NCBI RefSeq assembly: GCF_000421225.1
Contig: NZ_ATWL01000003.1
Coordinates: 124,001-188,000, forward strand
DNA length: 64,000 bases
From: Ruania albidiflava DSM 18029
Lineage (GTDB): Bacteria > Actinomycetota > Actinomycetes > Actinomycetales > Beutenbergiaceae
Direction of reading: 5' to 3'
Positions 7,280 through 15,129 of this stretch are shown piece by piece (positions within the stretch are counted from its first letter, which is position 1; each line of letters starts with the position of its first letter). The position numbers and the translations under genes are program-made. The notes below the pieces were generated by a model. The model was not told the DNA's origin, did not search any database, and saw only the letters and a list, made by a program, of their open reading frames with translations.

Positions 7280-8966
7280 CCGCCGCAGCGGTACCGACCG
7301 CCGTCTCGCGTCGCACGTGCGAGCGGGCGTGGTCGGCTGCCGCAGCGAGCGTGTCGAACAGGTGGTTCTCGTGCCGCAGCACGCTCAGCGTGCCGACAGT
7401 GGTCAGGGTGCCGCGGTGGCGGGCCTGCACCCCCTTGACCAGCACGGTGATGCGCCGCCGCTCCAGCGTCTCGATCAGCTCGGCCAGCGCCTTGGCAGCG
7501 GTCGCGTCCACCAGCTGCACCCGGGAGAGGCGCAGGATCACCACCTGCACCCCGTTCTCTGCCGCCTCGTCGGTCACCTGCGCCATGATCCGGTCCGCGG
7601 CCCCGAAGAACACCGCCCCCTCCAGGCGGTACAGCGCGATGTGCTCGTCCCCTGGGCAGGCTGTGCCGGGCAGCGCCTCCCGGCGTACCCCGGCCGCCCG
7701 GGCGATCGAGCGCAGCGTGAAGAACGCCGCCACCACGAGCCCGATCTGGATCGCCTGGACCAGGTCGAAGGCCACGGTGACCACCGCCGTCACCGTGAAC
7801 GTGAGCGCACTGGACCGGTTCACCCGCAGCACCGCCCGGGCCGAGGGCACCGAGACCATCCGCACCGCGGTGACCATCAGCACCCCGGCCAGGGCCGCCA
7901 GCGGGATGCGGGAGACCGGGCCGGTGGCCAGGTAGATCACCGCGAGGATCACCAGGGCATGGCTGACCGAGGCCAGCCGGGTGCGCGCCCCGGAGCGGAT
8001 GTTCACCGCGGTGCGTGCGATCGCCCCGGTCGCGGGCATCCCGCCGAACAGCCCGCTGGCCAACGAAGCCAGCCCCTGCCCGACCAGCTCCCGGTCCGGT
8101 TCGTACACGGTGCCGTCCGGCTCCCCCGCGTGCTCCATCGCCGCCGCCACCCGGATGGACAGCAGCGACTCGATCGCCGCCAGTGCCGCGATCGCCACCG
8201 CGGCGCCAGCCAGCTCGCGCAGCGCCCCGGGGTCCACCTCCGGCAGCGTGGGGGCCGGCAGCCCGTCCGGCAGCGCCCCGATCCGCGCGAGGGGGGCGTG
8301 GGCCAGCTCGGCGACCAGGGTCGCGGCCGCCACCCCGACCAGCGAGGCCGGGATCGCACTGTGCCACCGGGGCAGGACGAGCATCGCCGCTGCCACCAGC
8401 AGCACTGCCCCCAGGGTCCAGGCGAGCTGGACCAGGTCAGCGTCCTCGACGGCGGAGCGCACCGAACGTAGCGCCGTCACCAGGGTGTTGTGGCCGGGGT
8501 CCGCACGCTCGCCCACTGCGGCGGGAACCTGCTGCAGGAAGATGATGCAGGCGATACCGAGGGTGAACCCCTCCACCACCGGCCACGGGATGTAGGTGAC
8601 GATCCGGCCCAGCCGGGCCAGGCCGAGCAGCAGCACGATCAGCCCGGCCGCCAGGGTCACCAGCGCCAACGACCCCAACCCGTGCGCGGCGACCACCGGT
8701 GCGAGAACGACGGCCATCGCCCCGGTGGGGCCGGACACCTGGTGGTGCGACCCGCCGAACACGGCCGCTACCACCCCGGCGACCACCGCCGTCACCAAAC
8801 CGGCAGCCGCACCCACCCCAGAGCTGATCCCGAAGGCGAGCGCCAGCGGAAGGGCCACCACCCCCACGGTGAGGCCGGCGAGCAGGTCGGCGCGGACAGC
8901 AGCCGGGCGCAGCAGGTAGTCGGTCCGCCGGGGGAGCAGGTCCGCGGCGGCGGTCCGCAGCCTCAC
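7266..8966 (-). CDS. SulP family anion permease with STAS domain
   Basis: A 566-residue secondary transporter. The N-terminal ~430 residues hold 10-12 hydrophobic helices with SulP hallmarks (LALAFGISSGVGAAAGLVTA, VSGPTGAMAVVLAPVV, GQGLASLASGLFGGMPATGAIARTA written in part). A C-terminal STAS domain (about 455-555, GVQVVILRLSRVQLVDATAAKAL) follows. SulP proteins carry sulfate, bicarbonate or other anions; the substrate cannot be read from sequence. The GTG at 8966 is preferred because it overlaps the stop of the upstream ArsR-type gene (GTGA), which implies translational coupling. The gene is thus under the regulator's own promoter and operator. Confidence 0.85.
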   Translation of the reverse strand: MRLRTAAADLLPRRTDYLLRPAAVRADLLAGLTVGVVALPLALAFGISSGVGAAAGLVTAVVAGVVAAVFGGSHHQVSGPTGAMAVVLAPVVAAHGLGSLALVTLAAGLIVLLLGLARLGRIVTYIPWPVVEGFTLGIACIIFLQQVPAAVGERADPGHNTLVTALRSVRSAVEDADLVQLAWTLGAVLLVAAAMLVLPRWHSAIPASLVGVAAATLVAELAHAPLARIGALPDGLPAPTLPEVDPGALRELAGAAVAIAALAAIESLLSIRVAAAMEHAGEPDGTVYEPDRELVGQGLASLASGLFGGMPATGAIARTAVNIRSGARTRLASVSHALVILAVIYLATGPVSRIPLAALAGVLMVTAVRMVSVPSARAVLRVNRSSALTFTVTAVVTVAFDLVQAIQIGLVVAAFFTLRSIARAAGVRREALPGTACPGDEHIALYRLEGAVFFGAADRIMAQVTDEAAENGVQVVILRLSRVQLVDATAAKALAELIETLERRRITVLVKGVQARHRGTLTTVGTLSVLRHENHLFDTLAAAADHARSHVRRETAVGTAAAVRTP

Positions 8967-9364
8967 TGCTGCGCGGCGGCGTCCAGCACCGCCTGCGCAC
9001 TGGCCCCGGGCAGCGGCGGCAGCTCGGCAGCAGCGTGCAGCTGGTCCGAGGCGCCCGCCAACCGACTGAGCAGGAACGCCCGTGCCGTGGTGAGCAGCTC
9101 GGCCACCACCGGGGCGGTGAGCCGGTACTCCACGTGGTTGCCGCTGCGTACGGAAGCGACGACTCCGGCGCGCTTCAGCACGGCCAGGTGCTGGGAGAGC
9201 TGGGAGGCCTCGCAGCCGGTGGCCTCCAGCAGCCGGGCGACCCCGGCATGGTGGTCCGGGGTGGCGGCGAGCACCTCGAGCACCTGGATGCGGGTGGGGT
9301 GGGCGAGGGACTTGAACAGGTCTGCCTTGATCCGATACAGCGGCTCGGTGGCACGGGTGGGCAC
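8963..9364 (-). CDS. ArsR-type winged-helix repressor controlling the SulP gene
   Basis: A 133-residue ArsR-family regulator with a winged helix between about 10 and 95 (FKSLAHPTRIQVLEVL, EASQLSQHLAVLKRAGVV, GNHVEYRL). A Cys occurs at the recognition helix (ATGCEASQ), but the classical ELCVCDL metal-binding motif is absent, so metal sensing is not supported. It is the first gene of a two-gene operon with SulP. The GTG start at 9364 has a strong AAGGAGGT site. A perfect 8-bp inverted repeat lies just upstream and is the likely autoregulatory operator. The ligand is unknown; sulfate- or bicarbonate-linked ArsR/SulP pairs are common. Confidence 0.85.
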   Translation of the reverse strand: MPTRATEPLYRIKADLFKSLAHPTRIQVLEVLAATPDHHAGVARLLEATGCEASQLSQHLAVLKRAGVVASVRSGNHVEYRLTAPVVAELLTTARAFLLSRLAGASDQLHAAAELPPLPGASAQAVLDAAAQQ

Positions 9365-9378
9365 TCAGCAACCTCCTT

Positions 9379-9408
9379 GACTTGATGATTCTATCAAGTC
9401 GTCAAGTC
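9379..9408. promoter_or_regulatory. inverted-repeat operator for the ArsR/SulP operon
   Basis: GACTTGAT at 9379-9386 and ATCAAGTC at 9393-9400 form a perfect 8-bp inverted repeat with a 6-bp spacer, followed directly by a third half-site GTCAAGTC. It starts 15 bases upstream of the ArsR start codon. The AT-rich core stands out in this GC-rich DNA. Dyads of this shape and position are typical ArsR-family operators. Confidence 0.7.
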
Positions 9409-9591
9409 GCACGGTGGTCGACGTGATGCGGAGGGGCTGCCGCGACGTGCCGGCGACTGCGGCCCGGACCAGCACAGCACCCTGCGGCTGCTCGGGCACC
9501 GCCGGTGCTGGGACCAGGGTGAGCCGATAACCTGGGGCGCGTACCGTCGTCGACCTGCGCCAGTGCGCACGGACCACCGAGAGGGGCGCCC

Positions 9592-10167
9592 ATGAGCTTC
9601 ACCATCCCCGAAGGACTCCCGCCCGAGGTGTACCCGCTGGCGTGGCTGGTGGGCACCTGGCGGGGACCGGGGTTCATCGACTACCCCGGCATCGGGGAAC
9701 GGCCGGTGCTGGTGGAGGCCCACTTCAGCAGCGACGGCGGCCCCTACCTGCTGTACACCGCGACCACCTGGGAGCTGACCAACCCGCCAGCCTCCCTCGA
9801 GGGCGACATCGACGTGGCCAGCCTGCAGGCAGGACAGGTGTGGACCAGCGAGTCGGGCTACTGGCGGGTACCGCCGCCGGCCGAGGACGCCCCCACCACC
9901 CCGGACGACCAGCCTGCTCGCACCGAGCTGGAGGTGCTGCTGGCCGAACCGAGCGGCCATGTGAGCGTCTACCTCGGCGTGGCCCAGGGCCCACGGATCC
10001 AGCTGGCCACCGACCTGATCGCCCGCACCGCCACCGGTGCGGAGATGACCGCCGCGCAGCGGATGTACGGGCTGGTCCACTCCGAGCTGATGTGGGCCAC
10101 CGACCTGGCCGCCTTCGGCCACGAGATGCAGTCCTACTCCTCCGGCCGGATGCAGCGGCAGGAGTAG
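9592..10167 (+). CDS. nitrobindin-like heme-binding beta-barrel (FABP-like)
   Basis: A 191-residue protein of the nitrobindin/FABP-like family. The N-terminal GTWRGPG motif (about 22-28) and the C-terminal conserved His in AFGHEMQ, the expected heme ligand, are both present. Family members bind ferric heme in a beta-barrel and isomerise peroxynitrite or sense NO. It is cytoplasmic, with no signal peptide. GAGAGG precedes the ATG at 9592. It is followed 56 bases later by the YgfZ-like gene on the same strand, an arrangement common in actinobacteria. An internal Pro/Asp-rich segment (about 98-108) is probably a loop insertion. Confidence 0.85.
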   Translation: MSFTIPEGLPPEVYPLAWLVGTWRGPGFIDYPGIGERPVLVEAHFSSDGGPYLLYTATTWELTNPPASLEGDIDVASLQAGQVWTSESGYWRVPPPAEDAPTTPDDQPARTELEVLLAEPSGHVSVYLGVAQGPRIQLATDLIARTATGAEMTAAQRMYGLVHSELMWATDLAAFGHEMQSYSSGRMQRQE

Positions 10168-10223
10168 GTCGTGCAGCGCTCGCGGGCCGGAATGAAGCAC
10201 CCCTGCCTGGTGATTGAGGAGAC

Positions 10224-11345
10224 ATGACCACCCAGACCGCTGAGTACCGTTCTCCGCTGCTGAGCCGCCGCGGCGCTGTCGCCGCCTCCGCCCCGGACGA
10301 AGGTGTGGCCGCGCACTACGGTGAACCGGTCGCCGAGCAGCGAGCCCTGGTGCGCGGTATCGGCGTAGTGGACGCCAGCCACCGCGGCGTGGTCACCGTC
10401 ACCGGACCGGACCGGCTCAGCTGGCTGGACACGCTCTCCTCCCAGTGGCTGCGGGACCTGGCACCTGGGCAGAGCGCAGAGATGATGCTGCTGGACGTGA
10501 ACGGGCGGATCAGCCACGCCCCGGCGGTGCTGGACGACGGCGAGTGCACCTTCCTGGTCGCCGACGCGGCCGACGGCGCCGACCTGGCCGCCTTCCTGGA
10601 GTCGATGAAGTTCATGCTCCGGGTGGAGATCACCCACCGCAGCGACCTCGGGGTGCTGGCCACCAGCGCCACCGGCCCCACCCTGCGCGGAGCGGACGGG
10701 GCCGAGCTGCCGTCCTGGACCGACCCGTGGCCACACACCCCGGAGGGCTCCACCCGGTACGGCCCGCCCGAGGCGGAGCACCCCGGCACCGAGTGGCAGG
10801 TGCGCTACTGGATCACCCCCCGGGACCAGGTCGCCGACGTGGTCGCCGAGGCGGAGTCCGCCGGTGCACGTGCAGCTGGTGTCTGGGCGCTGGAAGCGTT
10901 GCGGGTGGGCGCCTGGCGGCCTCGGCTGGCCCGGGACGTCGACGAACGGGCCATCCCGCACGAGCTGGACTGGTTGCGCACCGGGGTGCACCTGCACAAG
11001 GGTTGCTACCGCGGCCAGGAGTCGGTGGCCCGCGTGTTCAACCTGGGTCGCCCACCCCGGCGGCTGACCATGCTGCACCTGGACGGCAGCGAGCACGTGC
11101 TGCCCGAGCCGGGAGACGACGTCCTGCACGGGGAACGGAAGGTGGGCGTGGTGACCTCCGTGGTGCGCCACCACGAGCTCGGGCCGGTGGCGCTCGCCCT
11201 GCTCAAGCGCAACCTGGACCCGGCTGCGGAGCTGATGGTCGCCGGGATCGCTGCCGCCCAGGAGGTCATCGTGAACACCGACGGGTTCGGCACCGGCCGC
11301 CCGGAGCCCTCCGGCCGGCCGCAGCTGCGCCGACGGACGCTGTAG
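10224..11345 (+). CDS. YgfZ/GcvT-like folate-binding Fe-S cluster maintenance protein
   Basis: A 373-residue YgfZ-type protein related to the glycine-cleavage T protein. The diagnostic motif KGCYRGQE is present near residue 258, with the catalytic-type Cys. YgfZ uses folate to help assemble or repair Fe-S clusters. The C-terminal domain (about 280-350) forms the usual barrel. A GAGGAG ribosome site precedes the ATG at 10224. It is followed after three bases by the FUSC-like membrane gene, suggesting co-transcription. The final residues (PEPSGRPQLRRRTL) are a basic tail. Confidence 0.88.
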   Translation: MTTQTAEYRSPLLSRRGAVAASAPDEGVAAHYGEPVAEQRALVRGIGVVDASHRGVVTVTGPDRLSWLDTLSSQWLRDLAPGQSAEMMLLDVNGRISHAPAVLDDGECTFLVADAADGADLAAFLESMKFMLRVEITHRSDLGVLATSATGPTLRGADGAELPSWTDPWPHTPEGSTRYGPPEAEHPGTEWQVRYWITPRDQVADVVAEAESAGARAAGVWALEALRVGAWRPRLARDVDERAIPHELDWLRTGVHLHKGCYRGQESVARVFNLGRPPRRLTMLHLDGSEHVLPEPGDDVLHGERKVGVVTSVVRHHELGPVALALLKRNLDPAAELMVAGIAAAQEVIVNTDGFGTGRPEPSGRPQLRRRTL

Positions 11346-11348
11346 CAG

Positions 11349-12548
11349 GTGGCCGGCGCCGCTGACCCGACCGCCCGCAGCAGCCAGACCGGGCTGCGGC
11401 AGACCTGGGTGCGGGCGCGGGCCAGGGTCCGCCGCGGCGGCCGCCGGGTGCGCTCGGAGGCGCGCGCCATCCTCACCGCTGCGCTGGCTGCCGGCGCCGC
11501 GTACGCGATCGCGCACTACGCCCTGGGCCACCCGTACCCGATCTTCGCCCCGATCGCCGCGTTCGTCTCCCTCGGCTTCGGCATCGACCGCCGCCCCCGG
11601 AAGGTCGCCGAGCTCGCCCTGGGGGTGAGCGTCGGGGTGGCGTTCGGGGAGCTGTTCGCCTACCTGTTCGGCTCCGGACCGGTGCAGATCGCAGTGGTGC
11701 TGGCCCTGGCGGTGAGCCTGGCGCGGCTGGTCGACGGCGCCACCATGTTCGGTATGCAGGCCGGGGTGCAGTCCGTGGTGGTGGTGGCGCTGCCGGCGAT
11801 CGTCGGCGGTGGTGGGTTCACCCGGTGGACCGATGCGCTGGTCGGCGGCTCGATGGCACTGCTGGTGGCGGCGGGGCTGCCGCTGGACGTGCGCCGACGC
11901 TCGCGACGGCTCGCCGAGTCCGGGATGACCGAGATCGCCCTCACCCTCACCGACGTCGCCCGCGGCCTGCGCAGCGGGGACGGGGCGGTGGTCGACGATG
12001 CGCTCACCCGCGCCCGCGGCTCCCAGGGGGTGATCGACGAGTGGGCCGACCTGGTGGACACCGCCCTGGCCGCCACCCGGCTCACCCCGGCCCGCCTGCG
12101 CCATGACGACTACCTGCTGCGGATGCGCCGGGCCGGGGTGCTCGCCGACCGGGCGATGCGCAACACCCGGGTGATCGCTCGCCGCGCCTGGGTGGTCACG
12201 CGGGACGTAGCGCACCAGGAGGAGCTGGCGGACATCCTGGAGTCGATCGGCCACTCGGTGCGTGAGCTTTCCGTGGCCCTGGGCTCCAGCGCAGAGCTGA
12301 TCCAGCTGCGCCCCCGGCTGCTGGAGGTGGCCGGCCGGCTGGACCCGCAGCAGTTCTCCGGCTGGCCGGCGCAGACGCTGGTGGTGCTGGTCCGCTCCCT
12401 GGTGGTGGACCTGCTGGAGCTGACCGGGCTGACCGGCTCCCAGGCGCGGGAGGTCCTGGTGGGCACCGGCGCACCGGAACCGCCGAGCACCGGGGAGACC
12501 GGACCGAGCACCGGTCAGACCGGTCCGGGCACCGGGAAGACCGGCTGA
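11349..12548 (+). CDS. FUSC-like aromatic acid exporter family membrane protein
   Basis: A 399-residue protein with one cluster of about six hydrophobic helices (40-175) and a long cytoplasmic helical domain (180-370), the layout of FUSC/aromatic acid exporter family proteins. The N-terminus is very basic (RARARVRRGGRRVR), expected to stay in the cytoplasm. The last 30 residues are a low-complexity tail of repeated TGxTGPSTG units coded by imperfect 18-bp repeats, probably unstructured. The GTG at 11349 is three bases after the ygfZ stop, so translation is likely coupled. Substrate unknown; efflux of small aromatic compounds is the family inference. Confidence 0.75.
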   Translation: MAGAADPTARSSQTGLRQTWVRARARVRRGGRRVRSEARAILTAALAAGAAYAIAHYALGHPYPIFAPIAAFVSLGFGIDRRPRKVAELALGVSVGVAFGELFAYLFGSGPVQIAVVLALAVSLARLVDGATMFGMQAGVQSVVVVALPAIVGGGGFTRWTDALVGGSMALLVAAGLPLDVRRRSRRLAESGMTEIALTLTDVARGLRSGDGAVVDDALTRARGSQGVIDEWADLVDTALAATRLTPARLRHDDYLLRMRRAGVLADRAMRNTRVIARRAWVVTRDVAHQEELADILESIGHSVRELSVALGSSAELIQLRPRLLEVAGRLDPQQFSGWPAQTLVVLVRSLVVDLLELTGLTGSQAREVLVGTGAPEPPSTGETGPSTGQTGPGTGKTG

Positions 12549-12585
12549 GGGCCGCTGCCGTGGCACACTCGCGTAGGCTTCCCCT

Positions 12586-12909
12586 GTGATCATCGCGAGC
12601 ATCCAGTACTACCTGTTCCTGGCGCTGGCACTGGTGGCGTTCGGGCTCGCGGCCTGGGCGCTGATCGACGCTGCGATCCGGCCGGCGTCGGCGTTCACGG
12701 ACGCGGACAAGCGCACCAAGGGCTTCTGGTGCCTCGTCACCGGTCTGGCCACGCTGCTCGCCTTCCTCGGCATCCCGGCCGGTGGCTCCGGGAGCTCGCT
12801 GCTGCTGATGCTGCTCGGCGGAGTGCCGGCGGGGGTGTACCTGGCGGACGTGCGCCCGGCGGTCTCCCGCTACAGCCGCGGCTCGGGCGGCAACCGGGGG
12901 CCGTGGTGA
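12586..12909 (+). CDS. DUF2516 family membrane protein
   Basis: A 107-residue protein with three predicted transmembrane helices (about 6-28, 46-62 and 64-85). The N-terminus (YYLFLALALVAFGLAAWALIDAAIRP) is the signature of DUF2516, a family confined to actinobacteria and of unknown function. The C-terminus is short and basic. The GTG start at 12586 has no strong ribosome site. Its stop overlaps the GTG of the asparaginase gene in a GTGA junction, so the two are likely translated together, though no functional link is known. Confidence 0.82.
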   Translation: MIIASIQYYLFLALALVAFGLAAWALIDAAIRPASAFTDADKRTKGFWCLVTGLATLLAFLGIPAGGSGSSLLLMLLGGVPAGVYLADVRPAVSRYSRGSGGNRGPW

Positions 12910-13967
12910 CCTCGCCGGGTCTGGAGGTGCCCGCCCGCGGGGCCGAGCTGGCCTGGGTGGTGCGTTCGGAGATGGTCGAGTCGGTGCACACCGGCCACCT
13001 GCTCGCCCTGGCCGCTGACGGCACCGACGTGCTCAGCCTCGGGCAGCCGGAGCAGCAGATCTACGCCCGCTCTTCGCTCAAGCCGCTGCAGACGGTGGCG
13101 ATGCTACGCGCAGGGGTGGTGCTGACCGATGAGCAGATCGCCCTGGCCTGCGCCTCGCACAACGGGGAAGGCCGGCACCGGGAGGTGGTGCGCAGCATCC
13201 TCGCCGCTGCGCACCTGACCGAGGCCGACCTGGGCAACACCCCGGACTGGCCGTTGAGCACGGACGCGGCGACCGCCTGGCGGGAGGCCGGCCGGGGTGC
13301 CGAACCGATCGCGCAGAACTGCTCCGGCAAGCATGCGGCCATGCTGGCCACCTGTGTCGCCGCTGGCTGGCCCACCGCCGGCTACCTGGAGGCGCAGCAC
13401 CCGCTGCAGGCGCACATCCTGCAGGTGATCACCGAGCTCACCGGTGCGCCGGACCGCTACCTGGCCGTGGACGGGTGCGGGGCGCCGCAGCCCTCCACCA
13501 CGGTGCGCGGGCTGGCTCGGTCGTTCGCGCACATCGCCACCGCCGCCCCGGGCACGCCCGAGCACCGGGTGGCCAGCGCCATGCGCGCCCACCCGTTCCT
13601 GGTCGCCGGTACCGGCAGGGACGCGACCGCGGCGATGCAGACCGTGCCCGGGCTGATCGCCAAGGACGGTGCCGAAGGGGTGTACGCAGCGGCGCTACCC
13701 GATGGGCGGGCAGTCGCGCTCAAGGTCTCCGACGGCGCCTCTCGCCCCCGCCCGGTGCTGCTCGCCGCCGCGCTGCGCGCTCTGGGGGAGCGGGGCCACT
13801 GGCCGTGGGCACAAGTGCCGGTGCTCGGGCACGGGGAGCCGGTCGGGTCGGTGCTGCCGGCGTTCCAGGTTGACGGCGGAGCATCACGTGGGGTGGCCGG
13901 GTCGCCGGGGTCTGGTGGTGCTGCGGGGCCTGCGGGTGCCGCCGGCTCCGGCGCGGGGCGGGACTGA
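12906..13967 (+). CDS. asparaginase (R. etli type II-like)
   Basis: A 353-residue asparaginase of the family typified by the Rhizobium etli enzyme, unrelated to E. coli AnsA/AnsB. Conserved motifs are SSLKPLQ (catalytic Ser-x2-Lys pair), NCSGKHAAML (Cys-x2-Lys) and DGCGAP. It hydrolyses L-asparagine to aspartate and ammonia in the cytoplasm. The GTG at 12906 overlaps the DUF2516 stop by four bases. The C-terminal 25 residues are Gly/Ala/Ser-rich and look like a disordered tail. The dtd gene follows after three bases, so the four genes from DUF2516 to Dtd may form one transcript. Confidence 0.85.
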   Translation: MTSPGLEVPARGAELAWVVRSEMVESVHTGHLLALAADGTDVLSLGQPEQQIYARSSLKPLQTVAMLRAGVVLTDEQIALACASHNGEGRHREVVRSILAAAHLTEADLGNTPDWPLSTDAATAWREAGRGAEPIAQNCSGKHAAMLATCVAAGWPTAGYLEAQHPLQAHILQVITELTGAPDRYLAVDGCGAPQPSTTVRGLARSFAHIATAAPGTPEHRVASAMRAHPFLVAGTGRDATAAMQTVPGLIAKDGAEGVYAAALPDGRAVALKVSDGASRPRPVLLAAALRALGERGHWPWAQVPVLGHGEPVGSVLPAFQVDGGASRGVAGSPGSGGAAGPAGAAGSGAGRD

Positions 13968-13970
13968 GCT

Positions 13971-14420
13971 GTGCGGGCAGTGCTGCAACGGGTCACCCGT
14001 GCCCGGGTGAGCGTGGCCGGGCAGACAGTCGGTGAGATCGGCCCAGGCCTGCTGGCCCTGGTCGGGGTCACGCACACCGACACGGTCGCCGAGGCGCAGT
14101 GGATCGCCCGCAAGATCGCCGACCTGCGCATCCTGCGTGAGGAGACCTCGGTGGCCGATACGGGTGCCGAGGTGCTCGTGGTCAGCCAGTTCACCCTGTA
14201 CGGGCAGGCGCGCAAGGGCCGTCGTCCCTCCTGGACCGACGCGGCCCCCGGTGAGGTGGCAGAGCCACTGGTGGACACCGTCGTCGCGGCGCTGCGGGAG
14301 CGAGGCGTGCGCACCGAGACCGGAGCCTTCGGTGCCGACATGGCGGTGGAGCTGACGAACGACGGCCCGGTCACCCTGGTGCTTGATCGCCGAGCTGGTG
14401 TGGAAGGTTGCTGGTGCTAG
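13971..14420 (+). CDS. dtd: D-aminoacyl-tRNA deacylase
   Basis: A 149-residue DTD. The two active-site motifs are present: SQFTLYG (about 78-84) and the Gly-cisPro motif NDGPVT (about 130-135). It removes D-amino acids from mischarged tRNA, a translation quality-control step. The protein should end soon after VTLVLD, but here it runs on for about ten residues ([10 protein letters not shown]). Those codons are the left arm of a long perfect hairpin that also contains the stop codon, so the tail may be a product of hairpin insertion rather than selection. The GTG start at 13971 is three bases after the asparaginase stop. Confidence 0.9.
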   Translation: MRAVLQRVTRARVSVAGQTVGEIGPGLLALVGVTHTDTVAEAQWIARKIADLRILREETSVADTGAEVLVVSQFTLYGQARKGRRPSWTDAAPGEVAEPLVDTVVAALRERGVRTETGAFGADMAVELTNDGPVTLVLDRRAGVEGCWC

Positions 14421-14452
14421 AGCACCACCGATCTTCCACACCAGCTCGGCGA
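14387..14452 (+). terminator. long perfect hairpin overlapping the dtd stop
   Basis: The 20-base arm 14387-14406 (starting TCGCCGAGCTGG) is perfectly complementary to 14433-14452. A second small stem, GGTGCT/AGCACC, sits inside the loop around the dtd stop codon. There is no U-tract. Such hairpins without a tail can end transcription in actinobacteria. The stem includes the last dtd codons and ends 17 bases before the macrodomain start. Confidence 0.65.
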
Positions 14453-14469
14453 CTGGCAGAGTGGGACCT

Positions 14470-14997
14470 ATGCGTATCGAGGCCGTCGTCGGGGACATCA
14501 CCACCCAGCCGGTCGACGCGGTGGTGAACGCCGCCAACTCCTCGCTGCTCGGCGGCGGCGGGGTGGACGGAGCGATCCACCGTGCCGCCGGGCCGGACCT
14601 GCTCGCCGAGTGCCGCCACCTGCGCGAGACCGCCCTGCCAGACGGGCTCGCGGTCGGGCACGCGGTGGCCACCGGCGCGGGGAACCTGCCCGCGCGCTGG
14701 GTGATCCACACCGTCGGCCCGAACGCGCACGCCGGTCAGACCGACCCCGCCCTGCTGGCCGCCTGCTTCACCTCCAGCCTGGACGTGGCCGACCAGGTCG
14801 GCGCCACCAGCCTCGCGTTCCCGGCGGTCAGCGCCGGCGTCTACGGCTGGCCGATGGAGCAGGTTGCCCAGATCGCGGTGAGCGCTACCCACGGCTGGGT
14901 GCAGAACCACCCAGCCTCCGCCGTCGAGCTGGGGCGGTTCGTGCTGGTCAACGAGGACGCCCGAGCCAGCTTCACCCAGCACCTGCCCGCGCAGTGA
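14470..14997 (+). CDS. macrodomain O-acetyl-ADP-ribose deacetylase
   Basis: A 175-residue MacroD-type protein made of one macrodomain. Substrate-loop motifs are clear: [22 protein letters not shown] (the Asn and Gly-rich catalytic loop, given here in part) and SAGVYGWP. The fold hydrolyses O-acetyl-ADP-ribose and can remove mono-ADP-ribose from proteins or nucleic acids. The ATG at 14470 is chosen because homology begins at [11 protein letters not shown]; the 29 codons upstream in the same frame lie in the hairpin after dtd. Transcription from its own promoter is likely, but none is obvious in the short gap. Confidence 0.88.
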   Translation: MRIEAVVGDITTQPVDAVVNAANSSLLGGGGVDGAIHRAAGPDLLAECRHLRETALPDGLAVGHAVATGAGNLPARWVIHTVGPNAHAGQTDPALLAACFTSSLDVADQVGATSLAFPAVSAGVYGWPMEQVAQIAVSATHGWVQNHPASAVELGRFVLVNEDARASFTQHLPAQ

Positions 14998-15031
14998 GCC
15001 CACCTGGGTCACAGCCCGGTCTCACCTTCTC

Positions 15032-15045
15032 TGCCGCTGGCGAAC
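15032..15045. promoter_or_regulatory. possible ClgR box upstream of clpC
   Basis: TGC-CGCTG-GCGAAC fits the reverse of the ClgR consensus GTTCGC-N5-GCG, as recalled, at eight of nine fixed bases. It is 85 bases before the clpC ATG, and a TAGCCT -10-like hexamer lies at 15074-15079. ClgR activates clp genes in actinobacteria. A matching -35 element is not clear. Confidence 0.3.
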
Positions 15046-15129
15046 AGGGGCATGCCCAGGGGGTGGGCGCCGTTAGCCTGGATGAACACCGCCATGACCG
15101 CATGCGGTCCGGCCAGTGAGGAGCACGAG

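Noticed and set aside
9365-9577. A 70-codon minus-strand frame upstream of the ArsR gene
   Set aside because: It spans the ArsR operator and promoter, has no ribosome site and no recognisable features.
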